Assembly: GCF_964340395.1 (NCBI RefSeq)
Contig: NC_135569.1
Span: 18,319,257-18,331,456, forward strand
Reading direction: 5' to 3'
Source: Glandiceps talaboti
Lineage: Eukaryota; Hemichordata; Enteropneusta; Spengelidae
DNA length: 12,200 nt
Below, one piece after another: positions 8,610 to 12,200 of this stretch; within the stretch, counting starts at the first letter, position 1; each line of letters begins with the position of its first letter. Position numbers and translations under genes: made by a program. The notes under the pieces were generated by a model. The model was not told where the DNA came from and did not search any database. It worked only from the letters and a program-made list of their open reading frames with translations.

Positions 8610-8648
8610 GGTTGGGTGAGTGAGTGTTTCTAAAGTTGTCACAACACA

Positions 8649-8746
8649 AACAGCTCCCTGAGATCACGTGGACAGTGTTTTTAAGGGCATCCACATCCAT
8701 GATGCATTGTGTATGTATGTGTGTGTGTGTGTGTGGGGGGGGGGGG
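8649..8746 (+). repeat. Dispersed ~100-bp repeat, copy 2 (uninterrupted)
   Basis: Direct copy of 1085-1180: AACAGCTCCCTGAGATCACG, GTGGACAGTGTTTTTAAGG, CATCCACATCC, GTATGTATGTGTG, a longer GT run, then a 12-base G run (8735-8746). Here the G run passes directly into (TGAG)n, whereas in copy 1 the CTATAG element intervenes. Confidence 0.8.
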
Positions 8747-8776
8747 TGAGTGAGTGAGTGAGTGAGTGAGTGAGTG
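8747..8776 (+). repeat. (TGAG)n microsatellite after copy 2
   Basis: About seven TGAG units immediately after the G run. It matches the TGAG tract on the far side of the large complex (7516-7561). Confidence 0.85.
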
Positions 8777-9500
8777 CTATATAAACGAGGGTGAGTGGGT
8801 TAGTGAGATATAGGTGGATGGCTTTAATTCTTAAAGGGATATGAGTGTAGGTTAGAGGGCTTCTTAATGCAATGAAGCATATTTTGTAAAATTGGGATTT
8901 ATTTTAATGTAATCAGTAATCTGCCATTAATTTATTTATGTAATTGGCAGTACTGCTAAACAATACACCCATCTCCAAATCTCCCTTCCTCCCTTCGTAA
9001 CTTCTGTCAGCACATGAGTATACTGGTTATAGTGATGGAGGCACATCTGTATGGTCTCAAAACTCTGAAGTCACAGCTGTATAGATTTTATTATTTACAG
9101 TGGAAATTATCACGATTATAGATGTAAACTTTGAGTGACTGATCACTCAGATAGTCGGATCTAAATTTTCCAATGGTGACCCTTGGTTCTGGTTTTAATA
9201 TTCTAGATACATTTTTTGCCAATCATTTGATTTTAGTAGACAAATAGGTTTGTTGTTCTTGTTGTTGTTGTTTTTCATTTGTTTTTTGTGTGTCAGATGA
9301 TTGTCTCCCCTAGGCACGCTAACAAATCAAGGCCCATATAATGAACCTATAATGAATGTTTATACTAGCACCCCCCCCCCCCCACCCCCCCGGCCAACTC
9401 AGAATAGAACCATATGATACTTAAATATAATCTCCAGTACCTCGAGTAAATCAACTTTAGTCTCGATAATGTCAATCTTGCGGTTGTCCAGGAAAAAGCA
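8777..9500. other. Gene-free interval left of the assembly gap
   Basis: No gene recognised. It contains short TTG repeats near 9250-9275 and a C-rich homopolymer at 9371-9391. A short minus-strand frame at about 9411-9500 is noted as a finding only. Confidence 0.5.
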
Positions 9501-9700
9501 NNNNNNNNNNNNNNNNNNNNNNNNNNNNNNNNNNNNNNNNNNNNNNNNNNNNNNNNNNNNNNNNNNNNNNNNNNNNNNNNNNNNNNNNNNNNNNNNNNNN
9601 NNNNNNNNNNNNNNNNNNNNNNNNNNNNNNNNNNNNNNNNNNNNNNNNNNNNNNNNNNNNNNNNNNNNNNNNNNNNNNNNNNNNNNNNNNNNNNNNNNNN
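9501..9700. other. Assembly gap (200 N)
   Basis: Exactly 200 N characters. A round-number gap is often a placeholder, so its true length is unknown. Frames crossing it are not meaningful. Confidence 0.98.
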
Positions 9701-9708
9701 TGCGAGAA

Positions 9709-9710
<2 letters not shown>

Positions 9711-9741
<31 letters not shown>

Positions 9742-9754
9742 CGTCGTCGTCGTC
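9711..9754 (+). repeat. (TTG)10-(TCG)4 compound trinucleotide repeat
   Basis: Ten TTG units followed by four TCG units and a final TC, starting ten bases after the gap. On the minus strand one frame would give poly-Asp then poly-Asn, but no surrounding gene supports that. The repeat plausibly caused the gap. Confidence 0.9.
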
Positions 9755-10098
9755 CTGTTGTCTTACAATAACATTTGTGCTAGAGTTGAGTACTTCATCA
9801 ACCGATAATGCTACCACAGTCGATTACGTCATCATAGCAAGTCAAATTATGAAAATAAATCTTGCTCGAAGCTGGATAACCAAAGTTACGTGTTGTTAAC
9901 CTATATCAGTTGTAAAGGTCATCTTGTAATCCAGTCCAGTTTACATGGTAAAAAGAGACGCGTGAGACGTTTCCGGGGATAGGTCTCGAGGGTCACAGTT
10001 TGTTTTGAAAGGAAGTGACCTTGTGGGTGTAAATAATGTCCTCGGCCCAAGCATATGGAGGAATAAATTGAACATAACTGATGTTTCGGGGTTCAACC
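9755..10098. other. Gene-free interval
   Basis: No P450 N-terminal exon (no proline-rich hinge motif), RNA gene or repeat could be recognised here on either strand. Confidence 0.45.
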
Positions 10099-10789
10099 CT
10101 TCAAAATGGAAACATCAATCAAACATGGAAAACAATTAATGAGATCCTAAATAATAACAGCAACAAAGTAACATCCCCAAGGCAAATCAATATAGGTGAC
10201 TCATATCAGGGGAAACTCAACTATTTTTTCACTGACATCCGCCATAAACTCGCCTCAAAAATCACCCCGACAACAAATTATAGTTATTATCTGAATGGAA
10301 ATTGTTCTGACTCTCTTTTCTTTCACCCAGTTTGTTGACAGTGACGTGATATTGTGGAGAAGATCAATAACATGGATCCTAGGAAAGCCATGGGATATGA
10401 CAATAGTCCCCCTAAACTAATCATTGATACAGCTTACTTATCATCTCTCATCCATTAACACACATAATTAACTGCTCTGGTATATTCCCAGACGCCCTCA
10501 AATTTGCCAAGATCACCCCATTATATAAAAAAAGGATCGACCTTTGACGTCAGCAATTACAGACCCATCTCAATTTTACTCATAACCTTAACCACTACAT
10601 TGCTAATCGTCTACCCAATAGCTACCCTACCAGATCAGCCCTCAGTTGTAACCTTCCCATTCCAAAGGTTAACCTTACAATATGTCATTATACTTATAGG
10701 AAACCAAACAATAGAACTCGCTGCCAACTAACGTACATAAACGTTATGAATTTAAGAAATCAATGAAGTCAAATCGTGTTCCTCATTGA
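10099..10789 (+). pseudogene. Internally deleted non-LTR retrotransposon RT pseudogene
   Basis: Several short blocks in changing frames follow the order of a non-LTR RT. NQTWKTINEILNNNSNK and LNYFFTDIRHKLASKI belong to the linker before RT. Stops at 10336-10338 and 10342-10344 follow. Then come EKINNMDPRKAMGYDNSPP, a frameshifted LTHIINCSGIFPDALKFAK and TPLYKK, and another shift into STFDVSNYRPISIL. The palm with its FADD box is absent. The sequence jumps to a C-terminal block in another frame (PTRSALSCNLPIPKVNLTIC), then after a further break YEFKKSMKSNRVPH and TGA at 10787-10789. A 75-codon frame (10504-10731) after the SNYRPISIL block is hydrophobic and looks mitochondrial-like, but is the C-terminal block read in the wrong frame. 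The element is dead, and probably lies in the P450 intron. Confidence 0.8.
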
Positions 10790-10942
10790 TTATTATTTCT
10801 CCATTGCTGTATCCAATATGTAAATGTCTTTTTGTATGTTGTCATAGATTTTGTTTGTTTTTGGTGTTCCGTTCTGGTTGTTTGATACTCTTTTTTTGCT
10901 CTCATGTTTTCCTTTCTTTATTTCACCACAAAAATTATCATT

Positions 10943-11006
10943 CAATCGATCAATCATTTAGTTAAATAGTCAATCCAATCGATCAATAAATCGATATATC
11001 AATCAT
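10943..11006. repeat. Cluster of ATCGAT/CAATCA motifs
   Basis: CAATCGATCAAT occurs at about 10943 and 10976, with a further ATCGAT nearby and CAATCATT at both ends. It looks like a small decayed repeat; no function is assigned. Confidence 0.5.
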
Positions 11007-11037
11007 TAAGTTCGTGAAATACCATGGTTCGTTTTAA

Positions 11038-11247
<210 letters not shown>

Positions 11248-11253
11248 TAATTT

Positions 11254-11277
11254 GACGTCATTCATTTCTTATGCTAG
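11254..11277 (+). promoter_or_regulatory. 3' splice site before the P450 exon
   Basis: A pyrimidine-leaning stretch GTCATTCATTTCTTATGCTAG ends in AG at 11276-11277. Joining here in phase 1 gives G-I-V-N-T-M-G-K-T-W, the position where CYP2-family genes classically carry a phase-1 intron just before helix C. Confidence 0.7.
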
Positions 11278-12200
11278 GAATTGTTAATACCATGGGAAAG
11301 ACGTGGAAAGAACAACGGAAATTCGCCTTAAGGACGTTGCATAGCTTCGGAATGGGAAAAGAGGCCTTAGAAGAAGTGATGTTGAGGGAAGTCGAATATG
11401 TAGTTGAGGCGTTTGAGAAGACAGCTGAGGAATCTTTCGACCCAAGTCATGCCCTACAGAAAGCTATTTCGAACGTCATTTCAACTATTGTATTTGGAAG
11501 TCGTTTTGATTACAATGATGAATTTTTCTGTAAACTTCTAAAAGACATGGATGAGATGTTTGAGAATACTGTGGGCGCTCTTTTGATCGATCTCTTTCCG
11601 AGATTGGTATATTTCGCAGATTCCCTTGACCCAGCCACGCCCAAGTTCAAGGCCTGTCTGAAAGCGCTTGAAAGTAAAATTGACGAATGCAAAGCCCGCG
11701 TTACTAAAACGGACTCGCCCACGAGTGAAAATCCTGCGAACTTCATAGATGCGTATTTAAAACACGTTTGTAAATATGTCGGGGACGAGGACTCCAGCTT
11801 TAAAAACGAATATCATCTGTCTGAGGTAATAATGGAAATGTTTTTTGGTGGAACAGACACAACTTTAACCACTCTTCAATGGGCATTCATGTACATGCTG
11901 GAAAATCCTGATGTTCAAAGGAAAGTACAAGAGGAAATAGATAGAGTTGTTGGCCGGGATCGGCTACCTCACTGGGAGGATAGATTACAAATGCCGTATA
12001 CTGAAGCAACTATTCTGGAGTTCCAAAGAGTAAACCCAGTGCTGCCATTGGCTGTCCCGCACGCAACAACGGAAAATGTTGAATTTAGAGGGTATAGCAT
12101 CCCGAAGGGAACTATGGTTTTTATCAATCTATTTTCAGTGTCTCGGGATGAGCGTTATTGGGAAGAACCAGCAAAGTTTGACCCAGGACATTTCCTGAAC
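11278..12200 (+). CDS. Cytochrome P450, CYP2-like, partial (large internal exon, cut by window end)
   Basis: Haem-thiolate monooxygenase of the CYP2 group, expected to be an ER membrane enzyme oxidising lipids, steroids or xenobiotics; the substrate cannot be inferred. After two bases completing a split codon, 307 codons run open to the last base. Counting from the first full codon, helix C WKEQR is at residues 9-13 (W and R contact haem propionates) and is followed by FALRTLHSFGMGK. The I-helix FFGGTDTT oxygen-activation motif has its core GGTDTT at 190-195. The K-helix ExxR is EFQR at 247-250. Then come VPHATTENVEFRGYSIPKGT and, at the edge, the meander FDPGHFLN. The haem cysteine should lie within a few tens of codons beyond the edge. 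About 110 N-terminal residues are on exons not seen here. ATG 11292 is internal to the conserved block, not a start. The exon covers regions split by several introns in vertebrate CYP2 genes. No stop or frameshift is seen, so the gene looks functional. Confidence 0.93.

Noticed and set aside
9365-9899. Frames with poly-Asp/Asn or poly-Leu next to the N run
   Set aside because: They depend on translating unknown bases and a TTG/TCG microsatellite.
10504-10731. 75-codon hydrophobic frame resembling a mitochondrial gene fragment (NUMT)
   Set aside because: Its first part is the RT motif SNYRPISIL, and the rest, in another frame, gives an RT C-terminal block continuing to YEFKKSMKSN and a stop. 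A broken retrotransposon explains it better.

Overview
This is nuclear DNA from an animal, most likely a marine invertebrate; phylum and species cannot be fixed from the window. The evidence is a spliced CYP2-type cytochrome P450 exon, three decayed non-LTR (CR1/L2/Jockey-group) retrotransposon fragments, many microsatellites, AT-rich intergenic DNA and a 200-N assembly gap. No prokaryotic gene organisation is present. The only well-supported host gene is the P450 at the right edge, cut by the window end.

Layout. 2-232: last 76 codons of a non-LTR reverse transcriptase, then its 3' UTR, an AATAAA and an (ATT)n tail. 500-1190: microsatellite, gene-free sequence, and the first copy of a ~100-bp dispersed repeat ending in a G-run. 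1193-7505: a nested mobile-element complex with no recognisable gene. Its outer shell has short inverted ends (CCCTTACAG...CTGTAAGGG) and arrays of the palindrome CTATAG just inside both ends. Inserted in the right-hand array is a second element (3667-7122) with perfect 15-bp inverted ends, a 3-bp TAG duplication, and a ~160-190-bp subterminal unit in about seven copies on the left and about two inverted copies on the right. 7516-8626: (TGAG)n and a minus-strand, 5'-truncated RT fragment. 8649-8776: second copy of the ~100-bp repeat, which looks like an unoccupied version of the site holding the complex. 8780-10080: no gene seen, with the gap at 9501-9700. 10099-10789: an internally deleted RT pseudogene. 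11041-11182: compound tetranucleotide repeat. 11278-12200: P450 exon.

The elements give a relative order of events. The CTATAG-bordered element entered the G-run/TGAG tract of a ~100-bp repeat. The 3.46-kb element then entered the CTATAG array, and the interrupted array unit can be read back exactly from an intact neighbour. The RT fragment landed beside the right end of the complex. The P450 is independent of these; its intron upstream of 11278 holds the microsatellite and probably the RT pseudogene.

The nested CTATAG complex is the candidate undescribed system: two apparently non-autonomous element families, each built from reiterated subterminal motifs, with CTATAG spaced at about one DNA helical turn.
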